Assembly: GCA_006384855.1 (NCBI GenBank)
Contig: VCJN01001453.1
Coordinates: forward strand, 62,001 to 126,000
From: Tetraselmis striata
Lineage: Eukaryota > Chlorophyta > Chlorodendrophyceae > Chlorodendrales > Chlorodendraceae
Reading direction: 5' to 3'
Length of the DNA: 64,000 bases
A program made the translations under genes and the position numbers. The notes under the pieces were generated by a model. That model ran no database searches. It had not been told where the DNA came from and saw nothing but the letters and a program-made list of their open reading frames with translations. Numbering within the stretch: the first letter of the stretch is position 1; each line of letters opens with the position of its first letter. Shown in pieces: positions 1 through 10,303 of the stretch.

Positions 1-34
1 AGACTACCCTGGCAGTTACGGATGCCAACCACGC

Positions 35-1447
35 TTACATGATCATGTTGGCTGTATCCTCCCCGATGTCATGCAACTTCAGCATGTCTGGGCCAAACTC
101 CCCCACATATGTCTTGAAGAGAGCAGCGGTATGTGCGTGATCAACCCCCTCCTCGCACAACTCTTCCAGAACACCGAGTGCCCTCCCAACAACACCCAAA
201 GCGGCGTGTGCCTTCTTCGCCGTTGTTGATTTACTGCCCCGGCCCCCATATCGCATTCTGTTCAGCATGATTGTCATTGTAAAGCAGCTCAAAGTCCTCT
301 AGCCTCATATGCAAAGCAACATGGGGAATGAGACAAATGACAACATAGGGGCACTACTTGATTCATAATCTCCACAAAGAACCCTTTTCTGGGTCCTTGC
401 TGCACTTGCCAACAATGACCTTCCGGAAGTACCCAACCTGCACGCAGCAAGCAATCATTTGATGTCAGTGACCACAAGACATCACGCACAGGGGAAGAAA
501 AGGGGGGGGGGCGAGGAGGGGGGGGGGGCCTTCTCCAGGAACATCTCAACTTCCCTGGTTGTGCAACCATGTGCCTTCTCCCGAGCTGCCAACATGCACA
601 CAAGCACATGCAGGTTGTTGCACATCAATCGCAAGTCCCCGCAGAGATGCTCGAATATCTTCGCGAAGCGTATCAGGTTGGCTGCGCCATCGAGGCGACG
701 GTTGTCGATGGTGTTGTCCGTCTCAAGTATCCGCCCAAGCAGCGACACCTCTGTGTCTCTAGGATTGGCATATATTGCCGCATTGGCCTTCTGGGCATGA
801 CGGCATATATATATACATCAATTAGGCACATGAAAGCGGTGTGCAAGTGCTTCGGTAGCTTCTTCAAGAGGTCACCGCGCAGCGGCAACATGCACGTGCT
901 GTGAGTGGTCCGCATCAGGCACGGTAATCCACTAAGGATAAATAGGAAATTTTAGAAGGGGGTGAGGGGCCGCACTCCATAGCCGAGTGCGAGTATGTAA
1001 GGATGGTCTTGACAGCTCTCCGCTGTTTGTTCGGAAACATTGAAGAGCCGCCCATGATGATGATGGGAGGCTGCCTGAAGTCATTGGCCACCTTGATGTT
1101 TTTTCAATCGCTGATCATATATCGTATATTTACATGCGTCACAAACGAAGCACTTGTCAGTCGCCGGACTACAACACTGTATTTACAAGAACAAACACGC
1201 AGGCAAGGCAAGGGCGTCACACCCAATAGAAATTCTTGAACTTGATCATAGCGCTGCCAGGGCTACGGGACCGCACATGCACCTCCCCCATCCTGAGCAA
1301 AAACGTCTTCACCACCCCCAGCAGGAGAGCATGATGTAACGGCAGAGCGTGAGAGTTCACGATACTGAATGTGGCGCCTAGAATGTCATATGCATCATGC
1401 ACTTGGCCTGAGCCAGTGAGTCCCTTGGCCGCCGCGAGACATCGCAC
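35..1447 (-). pseudogene. Degenerate transposase-like gene (TNP2/KDZ-type resemblance)
   Basis: Three minus-strand open blocks look like pieces of one gene: 1447-1217, 915-482 and 292-35. The first contains LPLHHALLLGVVK, like the segment before the last catalytic region of TNP2 (CACTA/EnSpm) or KDZ-type transposases. The second contains CNNLHVLVCMLAAREKAHG followed by EVEMFLEK, a conserved-looking helix. The third (about 85 codons) has no recognised motif. The frames differ between blocks and a G tract at 497-528 interrupts the middle one, so either several introns or decay must be assumed. A related HLFFFGLGRDFWRKF segment occurs in the minus-strand gene near 40.9 kb, which supports a mobile-element origin. 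The family name is from memory of motif patterns and is uncertain. No plausible start or complete catalytic triad was found, and the left edge of the window may truncate it. Confidence 0.35.
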
Positions 1448-1451
1448 GGGG

Positions 1452-1470
1452 GACTGGCTCGAAGCCAGTC
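1452..1470. other. Perfect 8-bp hairpin beside the hexanucleotide array
   Basis: GACTGGCT at 1452-1459 and AGCCAGTC at 1463-1470 are exact reverse complements with a 3-nt loop. The hairpin sits directly before the (GGAATT)n array. No function can be read from it. Confidence 0.6.
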
Positions 1471-1474
1471 GCGA

Positions 1475-1694
1475 ATTTGGAATTGGAATTGGAATTGGAA
1501 TTGGAATTGGAATTGGAATTGGAATTGGAATTGGAATTGGAATTGGAATTGGAATTGGAATTGGAATTGGAATTGGAATTGGAATTGGAATTGGAATTGG
1601 AATTGGAATTGGAATTGGAATTGGAATTGGAAATGGAAATGGAATTGGAATTGGAATTGGAATTGGAATTGGAATTGGAATTGGAATTGGAATT
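1475..1694. repeat. (GGAATT)n microsatellite, about 36 copies
   Basis: An almost pure hexanucleotide array. The main interruption is two GGAAAT units around 1627-1640. It runs out into TTTAGA-like copies at the right end. It translates as Gly-Ile, Glu-Leu or Phe-Gln dipeptide runs in different frames; these are artefacts of the repeat, not genes. Confidence 0.97.
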
Positions 1695-1699
1695 TAGAT

Positions 1700-2130
1700 T
1701 TAGATTTAAATTGATTACAACTGCTAGTCTGATGCATCCACTGGCCCATACCGAGTTGTTCTTAGGACCTGCTATCTCTAACCATGATAGGGAACACTAG
1801 GTTTACTTACGGCTCAAGCTAACGGCCTTCATCTAGTGTGCCCAAGCCTCTCCTCCTTCCAGTGGGCTGAAGCTAGGACGGCAGCGCCCCCCTGTTGTCC
1901 CTACCTAAGTCAGGCCTATCCCAGTCAGAGCTCAGCATACCATGCAAGCTTAGGCAGCCGAAGCGTCCCGCTTGCAGCTACCAAGGTGAGATGGGGGAAG
2001 GGAGCTGATCGGAATAGCTATGTGGTGCTCAGTATTTATCCACCGCTGAGCCGACTAGTATGATTGGTGGGGGCTGCGATGCCCTCCGACATGTAATTGG
2101 GTAGGTGTTGCTTGTGGTGGCTGCGGTGGT
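1700..2130. other. Intergenic stretch, nothing recognised
   Basis: No open frame with coding character and no repeat was seen between the microsatellite and the degenerate ORF that ends near 2.1 kb. Confidence 0.4.
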
Positions 2131-3980
2131 TCAGCGGGGTGTGTTCTGTGTGTGTGGTGAGTTTCTGGGTGTGTGTTGGCGTGTGAGCTGCACCGGGCAC
2201 ATGCTTAGTGCTGGGCGGTGTTCTTGAGTCAGCTGGCTTGCTTGTTGCTGTGGTGGCTCGCTCAGCCGCTTACTGGTAGTGCGAGCTGCTAAACGGGTGG
2301 GCTGCATCATCGTCCGTTTCCCACTCGCTGTCTGAGCCGCGGGTGCCAGAGAGGAGTTGCTTGCTCCTGCTGCGGTTGCGGGTGGCACCGTCTGAGCGGC
2401 TACGGCCCATGGGCTGCTTCTTCTTCTGTTTGGCTGTGCTGGCTGCCTTGCCCTTGCCTGTTGGGGTGGGCTGGCTAAGGTGACGTTCCAGCTCGATGGA
2501 GAGGCGTTATGGGTTGCGCAGCTGGTGTGACTCCGCGGTGAGGTTGGACAGTTCGGCTGCTATTGCGGGTTGACTGGCAAGAGATGACTGTGCAAGCAGC
2601 TTTGTGGTTGCGGTGGTGATGTGATGAAGTTCTGCCAGCCGTTCTGTGGTGCCATTAACTGGGTGTGCCCTCCCGGAATGTGCGGTGCACTGTTGAGCGT
2701 TGGGGGAAATCGAGGAATATGTCAGCCATACCTGGTGTCTTTGTTGTTGCATGCTGAGCGGTGTCCACCTCCATGGCGCTGTCGTTGTCCTCGTAGTTGA
2801 GTTCGAGTTCTTCCTCGTCGTCCGCCTGCACTCCAGGCATGGCAGTTGCCGCAGGGGCTGTGGATGTAGGCGAAGGGGCTGGGTGGACTGTCCCGGGGGC
2901 GCGCTCCGTTGTTGCTCCGCGCTGGTCGATGGCTGCTACTGCGTATGCAACCGCTCCGCGCCTCGGTGTAATGTGCTCGAACCCAGGGGGGAACGTCGCG
3001 GACTTGGGGTGTGGTCTGGGCTGCTGCGGTCGCCGGAAGTGGCAGTTGGTTTGGGCTTCTTGGTGGTGGGGCTGGCGATGTGTCGGCATGGCGCCTCTCA
3101 GTTTGTGCCGGAGTTGGCGCGGCCTTGATCTTCCCGCACGCTGTTGACACTGTCTTGCGCCAATGTACTGTTCTATTGGTGCCGCGGGTGCCACCGATGA
3201 TGCTGTGGTCGTGGACGGTCAGCTGCAGGGTGAGGGTGTAGACTGGGCGTCCGGCGGCTCGTAGGGCGAGGGACGCTGGGGCGGTCTTCGGGGCCTTCTT
3301 ACGCATGCCTATCGCTGCGCGTCGGATATGGTTGCGGCCAGTATTGCCTCCCAGTTCTCCCGCCTGCCGAATCGTCTGGCTGAAGGGGTGGATGAGCAGC
3401 TCCGAGGGGTCGAACTCGGACTCCGTGAGGTAGATGACGATGGTGCGGAGGCGTATCGCCCGCAGTAGTGCGACATGGGAAGTGAGGGCCACCGCCAGGC
3501 GCAGAGTGTCCGCGAACTCCTCGTCTTCTTGGCCGAAAGAGATGGTTGTCGGCTCCCACGCGCCGTAGTGTCGGCTCGGTATGGTGGTGGTACATCTCGA
3601 TGCCGGCAGCTGTCATGGTGTCCGTCAGCCATTGCGCATGTTGCAGCTATATATGGAGGTGTGTTGATGCGCTGGCTGATGGTAGCTGCTATGGCCTCCG
3701 CCAGCTGCTCCACCGTCGGCAGCTCCAGGTTGGCCAATGGGCCGGTGCAAATTGCTTTGGCCGTCAGTGCGCATCGGAAGAACTGTTTGGATAGTGCCGG
3801 GGGCAGTACTTTTGGGAGCGGGGTGGTTGGCTGGTCCTCTCGGTCCTCGTTGTGTTCTACTATGACCTGGATCACTGCTCGGCCTTGCGATTGGTCGCCA
3901 AACGGCAGCGCCAGTACTGCGTCGCGGCACACGTCATGTAGTAGGCGCCCCGCATCGGGATCAAGGAGTTCGAGACGCAC
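2131..3980 (-). pseudogene. Unidentified frame-broken ORF, probably a dead element gene
   Basis: Read on the minus strand, coding character moves between three frames without convincing splice sites. The start is MRLELLDPDAGRLLHD near 3980. There is a shift near 3640, another near 3540 into a frame containing ALLRAIRLRTIVIYLTESEF, and another near 3000 into an acidic segment (DDEEELELNYEDND). A final Lys/Ser-rich tail around 2400-2600 is split by one TAA (2509-2507) inside an otherwise open frame. The order (globular N-part, acidic stretch, basic tail) would suit a gag-like or nuclear protein, but no family is recognised. The frame changes suggest frameshift decay, although unrecognised short introns are possible. 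Confidence 0.35.
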
Positions 3981-4359
3981 CGAGTCGGCTGAGCGGCGGG
4001 CTTTCCCAATCGCGAATTACGCACGGTGAATAGGTGGGAATATATGAATGATCAGCGGCACCCCGTCGGAGTTCTAGCGCACTACAAGCAGCGCGGCATG
4101 GCCAGCACTGCATCACCGGTACTCGCACCGCATCCGCTGCTGGCCAACCAGCGCCGAGCGCCATCGAGCGCCCATGTAGCAAGTACCAGTAGTCGCTACA
4201 TGTGATCTCATGTGCTAGCTGCAACATTCAAGAGATCCATACAGAAATCCATAAGGCAATCCAGCTACGGGCCACTAGAGGCGGGAACCGCCATGGCAGC
4301 CACCGACCAGGCATCCCCACCCGCTAGCCGCCGCTCCGCGCAGTAGTGACGCTCTCACC

Positions 4360-4670
4360 AGCACACAATCCTGGGCCATTCCAATAGCGGCACTAGGCCG
4401 AATGTGATGTAGGTGCCGACATGAAAGGAGTTTCGGAGAGGTCTCGCAGCCAGGAGCGGAAAGGGGGGGGGGGGGGGGGGGTCAACCCAGAACGGGGCGC
4501 CACGGGCGGGTAACCGACGCGGGCCTCCAAGCGCCAAATCCGCCGCCACCTCGGTCGCGTCCCCTTCCGCCGATTGTAGAACTCCGCCCTCCCCAGCACA
4601 ACATCCCGGGCCACTCCAATAGCGGCAGTAGGCCGAATGTGAGGTGGAGGCGCCGACATGACATGAAATC
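4360..4670. repeat. Tandem duplication of a ~70-bp segment, period ~237 bp
   Basis: The segment around 4365-4428 (AATAGCGGCACTAGGCCGAA and flanks, ending at a GCCGACATGA motif) recurs at about 4602-4664 with scattered substitutions. A G tract at 4462-4481 lies between the copies. No coding content is apparent. Confidence 0.7.
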
Positions 4671-4754
4671 GAGGGAGAGGGTGCTCAACGAACAACGAAC
4701 GAGAAGTAGACCGGACCAGAACGAAACGACATAAGACGCCGGTGTCCAGCTCGC

Positions 4755-4905
4755 ACTGCTCCTCCGCGGCAGTGACAACACGGGCGGGTCCAAGGCTACC
4801 AAGGTGCCATCCGTGCACGAGCCCCGCCCCCATCCCCGGCTGGGGGTGGAGGCGGACGGAGGGCTCGCGATTTAGAGGGCCGAGGACGGTCGTCGGGTCC
4901 ACCCA
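4755..4905 (+). repeat. Dispersed repeat, copy 1 (second copy at ~42447)
   Basis: About 150 bp starting CTCCGCGGCAGTG and running through CCGAGGACGGTCGTCGGG is repeated in the same orientation at about 42447-42593 with roughly a dozen differences. It is GC-rich, has no open frame shared by both copies and no obvious termini, so it is an interspersed repeat of unknown class. Confidence 0.75.
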
Positions 4906-5713
4906 TTCGGTGGGTGTGGGGAAGATAAGGATTAATATAGGAACTACAAGGGGCGAAGTGCGCAAGGGGCTCATATCACGTACCGTAAGCGTACGGGTAC
5001 TGCCATGGCAGTCATGGCTCGGCGCGGGTACTCGCCACCACCGCCGAGATAAGCTGATTGAGAGCGGGCAGCGCATAGGCGAGGGCTAGGCGCGGTTAGG
5101 CGCGGGGTAATACGGAATATAGTAATCGTACAGTAAAATTGAGTACGGATACAGTAAAAGTACCGTATTAGGCGCGGTTAGGCGGATCCCGTTTCGACGC
5201 GTGTGAGGCGAACAATGGCGGGGGTGGCACTGCTCCTGACGGCAGGGCCGTGTGTGGACATTCCCCCGCCCATCCGACTCCGTCCTTGCCCCCCCCCCCC
5301 CCCCCCCCCCCCCCCCGCCGCCGCCGAGTGCCAGCAAACGCTGGGCTACCGGCTGTTGGGCATGGCTCGTGCACTGCTTGGACAAGCGAGTTGCGCGACA
5401 CACTACTGAGTCCTCTCGCTCATGCAAAGAAGATAGACCGGAACTTGCGCTGTCTCTCCTTTCCTCGTTGATTGGGAGTATGAAACATGGGGATTTGACA
5501 TCGATGTAATTTTGCATGATAGAAACATATCCCCCCTACCTCCTTCATATTATTTTTACCATAATTCATGGGTAGCCGGAGTGGGAATGATATCCTTAAA
5601 AAATTAGAACCCCGATGCGCGCGGTCCAGGTCACTGCACAAGTTGTCTCCGGAGTGCGCACCTGCCCGGCAACCGCGTTGTGCCAAACCAGCGGAATTCC
5701 TCCGTGGGCGGAT

Positions 5714-6313
5714 TTACCCCATGTCCTTCAGCCCCTTGCATGCCTTGTCTCGAATGATGATAGACATGTCCGCCTCTCTAGCGGTGCACAACTCGTCCCT
5801 CTTGACTGCGCTTATGCAGTCATCGTACCGGCTGTCGCCGAACTCGTAAAAATTTTCCCTCGAAAAGTAGGCACTATCCATAGGCCGCCAACTGCTCGTC
5901 GATGACCATGTTGTATGTGGAGCTGAAACGCTGCACGCACCATTCCTTGGAAGTTGGGCAGTGCCAGAGAGCTCGGCTTGGCGTTCGCCTGAAGAGGTTC
6001 GCCCGAACACATGCCACCTCTTCTTGAAGACGCCAAACGCTCTCTCCACGCTAATCCGCGTCCGGCTCATGTAGAAATTGAATTCGTCTTCATATTCATC
6101 CAAGTCTGACCCAGAATGCTGGATGACAACACACCCGTGGGCGTTGTAGGCGTCGTCGCCCATGATGCCGCAGGGTGCATGCAAGGGATTCTCAGCCAAG
6201 CCAGTAGCCAAGTCATTGATTGGCTTGGAATGCCATGGAGTCATATGTTGGTGTTGCTAGTGCATTGACACGAGCACCATAAAACCTTGCTTTAGATTGG
6301 CATCAACCATGAC
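5714..6313 (-). pseudogene. PIF/Harbinger transposase, C-terminal part (copy 1)
   Basis: Harbinger-type DDE transposases (DDE_Tnp_4 fold) cut and paste their element with a D-D-E triad. On the minus strand an acceptor (GAATGCAG at the 6313 edge) precedes VMVDANLK, the strand after the first Asp region. Downstream lie GDDAYNAHG, which fits the second Asp block, and TRISVERAFGVFKKRW, which fits the Glu-helix block. A stretch reading TPTYDSMAF lies in another frame, so at least two frameshifts are present. The N-terminal half, with the AIDG motif, is at 18300-18925 on the same strand, and the two halves are separated by an 11.8-kb TIR-bounded insert. The family call is fairly secure; the gene is not functional. 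Confidence 0.75.
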
Positions 6314-6457
6314 CTGCATTCAATAATCATTTCGTAAATAATAGTATCACTGATAAGATGAATAGATCCCATGATTTTAAATCTACACAAAATAGAATGC
6401 ATGTATGCGTGTGCGGCAATTTCACTTGGTGGTACACCACAACGGGAAAAGCGCAAC

Positions 6458-6527
6458 ATTATAGCGTAAACGGTAGAGGCCACTATACTTCACTTTTGAC
6501 TCACTGAAAACGGGACAATTCACTAGC
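6458..6527 (+). repeat. Left terminal inverted repeat of the 11.8-kb element
   Basis: Inverted partner of 18211-18280. It differs at four positions, and similarity stops after CACTAGCT. Confidence 0.85.
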
Positions 6528-7055
6528 TCACGCGCCAAACAATGTACTACAGACATACATGTACAGCGCAAAGTACTGTACTCGCCGTCGCCGCCGCCAT
6601 CCCTTATCCCGCCCACTCGAGTGGAGGGGGGGCTGCGCAGTACTACTAGTCGCTACTAGTATACCTTTCCACCACCGCCAAGGCTGCCCAGAACCCAAAC
6701 CGGGCCGTGGCAGACAGTTAGCGACTATTCATAGGAAAGGATCCCACGCGACACAGGCATGCAGGGTCTTAACTTACACAAAAAGGCGCGAACGCCCGGA
6801 TCCGTGGCATGTATGGACTCCGCCTACCTTTGGCGTAGGTCTGCACGGCTGGTGAGTAGGCAGCTATAGAGACTTGCAGCTCACGCTATCGGTTACTGCC
6901 ATGCAGGCTGGGGTAGGTCCCATCGCGATGGAGGTGCCTAGCAACCCCCCCCCCCCCCCCCCCCCCCGCTTCCCCCCCGCACGCGGCCACCCTCTCGAGA
7001 GTCCGCCAGCCGGTCCGCCCGACGCGCTTGACCAAGGGCTGCGTCTGCTCGACGT
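6528..7055. other. Left internal flank of the TIR element
   Basis: No recognised gene. It contains two inverted TAGTCGCTA motifs (6647 and 6719) and a C tract at 6950-6967. An ATGGAG followed by GTGCCT near 6930 could be a short first exon and donor of the plus-strand repeat gene, but this is speculative. Confidence 0.35.
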
Positions 7056-7079
7056 GCCCCCACCCAACGCTCTCGTCGC

Positions 7080-7367
7080 GTGGTGGCCCTTGCCGTTGGA
7101 CCTAGCCGGGCCGATACGCGGTCAGTGGCGGGTCAGGGGCAGGGCCCGCCAGCGGCAGACATGTCGCCGAGCTTGGCTGTCGCTGGCGATGCGGGCGAGG
7201 GCTGGCCTACGCATAGCGATAGCCAGGCTGGGGAGAGCGGCGGGCAGGGAGCCGGCGCGTCGGCAGCCACACCCTGTCGACTTGCGCTCGCATTAGGCGG
7301 GGGTGGGGGCGTGCCGGATGCCAGCGGCTCGGAGGCTGGTAAAGGCGCGACAACCACCATGCTCACG
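7080..7367 (+). CDS. Exon-like segment R, copy 1, of the repeat-exon gene
   Basis: An open plus-strand segment rich in Gly, Ala, Ser and Pro (for example GQGQGPPAADMSPSLA and ALALGGGGGVPDASGSE). It ends at ACG followed by a good donor, GTAAGAG (7368). A second copy at 9597-9888 keeps almost the same protein and ends at the same point with GTAAGAG. Both copies end in phase 0, which matches the phase of the 96-bp exons that follow. A coding exon feeding a series of repeat exons fits this best. The 5' boundary is not clear. Copy 2 has a TAA where copy 1 has TCA, so copy 2 at least is damaged or spliced differently. No family is recognised. Confidence 0.4.
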
Positions 7368-7499
7368 GTAAGAGCTGTGGAATAGGCGGGATGGAGGGCG
7401 GGGGGCGGGGGGCGGGGGGGGGGGGGGGCGGGAGGGGGGGGGGGGGGGGGGGGGGGGGGGAGGTTGTGGCCGTGCTGTGATGTAATGCTGTGGTAGTGT

Positions 7500-9560
7500 G
7501 GTGCACCTTTGCATTTTTATACGGCTTGCTAATTATGTCGCCATTACACGTTCGACTGACAGCCCCCGACTCCAAAAACTAGCACGAGCAACGCACTCCC
7601 TGCCCCCGCTGCCGACGAGTTGCAGCCGGCCTCAAAAGAAGCAACGCCAGTCGCCAAGGTGGGCGGCCTTGCTGCGATGTAATGTTGCTGTCCTGGGCTT
7701 CTGTTGTTTTCGGCTTGCTAATTATGTCGCCATCGCGCGTTCGACCCACAGCCCCCGATTGCAAAGCACGAGCGACGCACCCCCTTGCCTTGCTGCCGAC
7801 GAGTCGCAGCCGGCCTCAAATGAAGCGACGCCAGTCGCCACGGTGGGCGGCCTTGCTTCGATGTAAGGCTATGCTAGGCTGTTTTAGTTTTCGACTGGCT
7901 AATTATGTCGCCATCGCACGTTCCACCCACAGCCCCCGAGTGCAAAACGTGGCACAAGCGACGCACCCCCTTCGCCTTGCTGCCGACGAGTCGCCGCCGG
8001 CTCGCATGCGCCACCAGTCGCAAGGGTGGGCGGCTTTGCTGCGATGTAAGGTTAAGCTAGGCTTTTGCAGTTTCCGGCTTGCTAATTATTATGCCGCCAT
8101 CGCACGTTCCACCGATAGCCCCCGAGTCCCAAACCTTGCACGAGCGACGCATCCCCTCGCTCGCCCGATGCTGACGAGTCGCAGCCGGCTTCAACCGAGG
8201 CGACGCACGTCGCCAAGGCGGGCGGCCTTGCTGCGACATAATGATGTTATCCACCTTTGCATTTTTATGGCTTGCTAAATATGTCGCCATCGCGCGTTCG
8301 ACCCCCCCCCCCCCCCCCCCCCCGACTGCTAGCTGCACGAGCGACGCACCCCCTCACCTTGATGTCGGCGAGTCGCAACCGGCCTCAAAAGAAGCGACGC
8401 CAGTCGCAAGGTGGGCCGCCTTGCTGCGATGTAAGGCTATGTTGGGTTTTTTTAGTTTCCGACTTGCTGATTATGTACACGCCATCGCACATTCGACCCA
8501 TACCTCCCGACTGCAAAATCTGACACGAGCGACGCACCCGCTGCCCCCGCTGCAAAAGGCCCGAACGACCCTCACAGTTTGCTCACAGTTGCGGCAATCC
8601 TTTGGTGACGCATGTGCAGGCCGGGAGAAGCAAAAAGGGGGAAAAGGCAAGGACAAACGCGGGCAGGGTGGTGCTGGCTCCAAGCGCGGCCGTGAGGAGC
8701 GATCCCGCCGCCGATTATTGCCACTCCCGTCACTTCCTCTTCACCCACCTCCCCCGGAGCACCGCACAAGTCCGTCCCATCCGCTGCAGTCAAGCCGCCG
8801 CGGTCCTGGTCCATCGTTCCCCAGGACGTGAGGAAGAGGGCGGAGCGCACGATCGCCAGCTCTACTATGGGGTGGGCACCGCTGAAGTGGTGCCGGGCGC
8901 AGCGGAGCCTGAGACCCTGGTGATGTATGCAAAAGTGCCCGCCATAGATAAAGGTGGCTGCACTGCCGGCACCTTCTGGACTCGTCGCAGTCGCAGGAAA
9001 CCCCATTGTCGCCCGCAGAAACGCACTTCAGTCGACAACAAACTCTGTGGACGGCTTGCAAGAAGCGACAAGGTTGGGGCAGCAATCCTCGCCTACTGTT
9101 GGTATACGCGACAATGCGCGCCTGGGTGACCTGGTACTCGGAGTGGCAGTCGTGTTGTATGGCAGTCGTGTTGACGCACCCCCTCGCGTGCCTGCTGCCG
9201 AGCCGCAGCCGGCCTCGACAAGGGCGACGCGAGTCGTCAAGGTGGGTTGGCCCCGTTGCACGTGTTGCCATTGCGCACCTATTACTTTTACGGCTCGCTA
9301 ATAGAGTCGAAATCGCACGTTGGTCCCGCATACCCCGAGCGCAGAGGCTTGCCCGAGCGACGCACCCCCTCGAAGCGCTGCTCCCGAGTCGCAGCCGGCC
9401 TCGACATGGCGCCTCATGTCGCCAAGGTGGGTTGGACCCGCTGCACCTTTGTTGCCGTTGCGCACTTGTTACTTTTACGGCATGCTAATTGAGTCGCCAT
9501 CGCACGTTGGCCCCCGCAGACCCCAAGCGCAAAAGCTGGCCCGAGCGACGAACCCCCTCG
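7500..9560 (+). repeat. Tandem exon/intron array 1 (~190-bp units)
   Basis: About nine units of 180-190 bp. Each has an intron-like half (GTGGGCGG donor, a GCTAAT branch-like motif, then CCCACAG) and an exon-like half from CCCCCGA to CGCCAAG. Intact exon halves are 96 bp (32 codons) and read PPxxKAGTSDAPP then ADESQPAS in phase 0; the unit near 8115 has 33 codons. Units near 7740 and 7930 carry frame-breaking small deletions. The part after 8530 is diverged: 8560-9100 shows no clear unit, then three weaker copies follow at about 9170-9560. A C tract of about 23 nt lies at 8302-8323. Coding status is inferred from phase and splice motifs, not proven. Confidence 0.6.
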
Positions 9561-9596
9561 CGGCGCTGCTCCTAACCCGCATGCCAAACGCTCTCG

Positions 9597-9888
9597 TCGC
9601 GTGGCGGCCCTGGCCATTGGACCTAGTTGGGCCGATACGCCGTAAGTGGCGGGTCAGGGGCAGGGCCCGCCAGCAGCAGACATGTCGCCGAGTTTGGCGG
9701 CTGCCGCTGGCGATGCCGCCGAGGGCTTGCCTACGCCTAGCGATAGCCACGCGGGGGAGAGCGGCGGGCAGGGAGCCGGCGCGTCGGCAACCACACTCTC
9801 TGGACTGGCGCTAGCATTAGGCGGTGGTGAGGGCGTGCCGGATGCCAGCGGCTCGGAGGCTAAAGGCGCGACAACCACCATGCCCATT
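9597..9888 (+). pseudogene. Exon-like segment R, copy 2
   Basis: A duplicate of 7080-7367 with about 90% similar protein (GQGQGPPAADMSPSLA retained), ending at ATT followed by GTAAGAG (9889). An in-frame TAA replaces a serine codon near 9641. The last array-1 exon runs straight into this copy, so the two fused exon types sit in one frame. The PAT-like element is inserted 11 nt after the donor. Confidence 0.4.
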
Positions 9889-9899
9889 GTAAGAGATGC

Positions 9900-9927
9900 T
9901 TAGACAGAGTGCGAGTCACGTTGCCAG
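9900..9927 (-). repeat. B2 split direct repeat of the PAT-like element
   Basis: Identical over 28 bp to 10239-10266 (contains GACAGAGTGCGAGTCACG). It marks the 3' end of the element. Confidence 0.9.
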
Positions 9928-9987
9928 AAGCGAGTGTCTTGTCTTACAAGCCCCTCGCCACACCAAACAAGATGGGTGGGACGGGTG

Positions 9988-10238
9988 GGTGCGTGAAGCG
10001 CAACAGCAAAAGGGATGAGCGCTATGGTCTAGACAGGTGGCTAAGTAGTAGCTGCAGGCAGGCAGGGAAACAGGTCGGGAGCTGGTGCGGTCGCGAGTCC
10101 GCTGCTCACTGTCCCATCCTGGAAGATTCTAGACAGAGCCGATGACTGGCTACTGTGCTATATTTTCCAGGTGGTAGTCGTTCGACCGCACAACTCGGTC
10201 CGTCGTCTGACTAAACTCAGTTAAGTACTTAACAACGA
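9988..10238 (-). repeat. A2 split direct repeat of the PAT-like element
   Basis: 251 bp, matching A1 at 14562-14812 with at least one substitution (GGTGGC versus GTTGGC near the outer end). Confidence 0.93.
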
Positions 10239-10266
10239 TTAGACAGAGTGCGAGTCACGTTGCCAG
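10239..10266 (-). repeat. B1 split direct repeat of the PAT-like element
   Basis: Lies directly next to A2 and is identical to B2. The B1-A2-B2 order is diagnostic of PAT-type termini. Confidence 0.9.
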
Positions 10267-10303
10267 GCAAAACCGGAAGGCCACAGTTACCGGTGAAAAC
10301 CAG

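Noticed and set aside
1371-1800. Dipeptide-repeat ORFs (Gly-Ile, Glu-Leu, Phe-Gln) of 107-123 codons
   Set aside because: They are translations of the GGAATT microsatellite with no start context, splice sites or non-repeat coding part.
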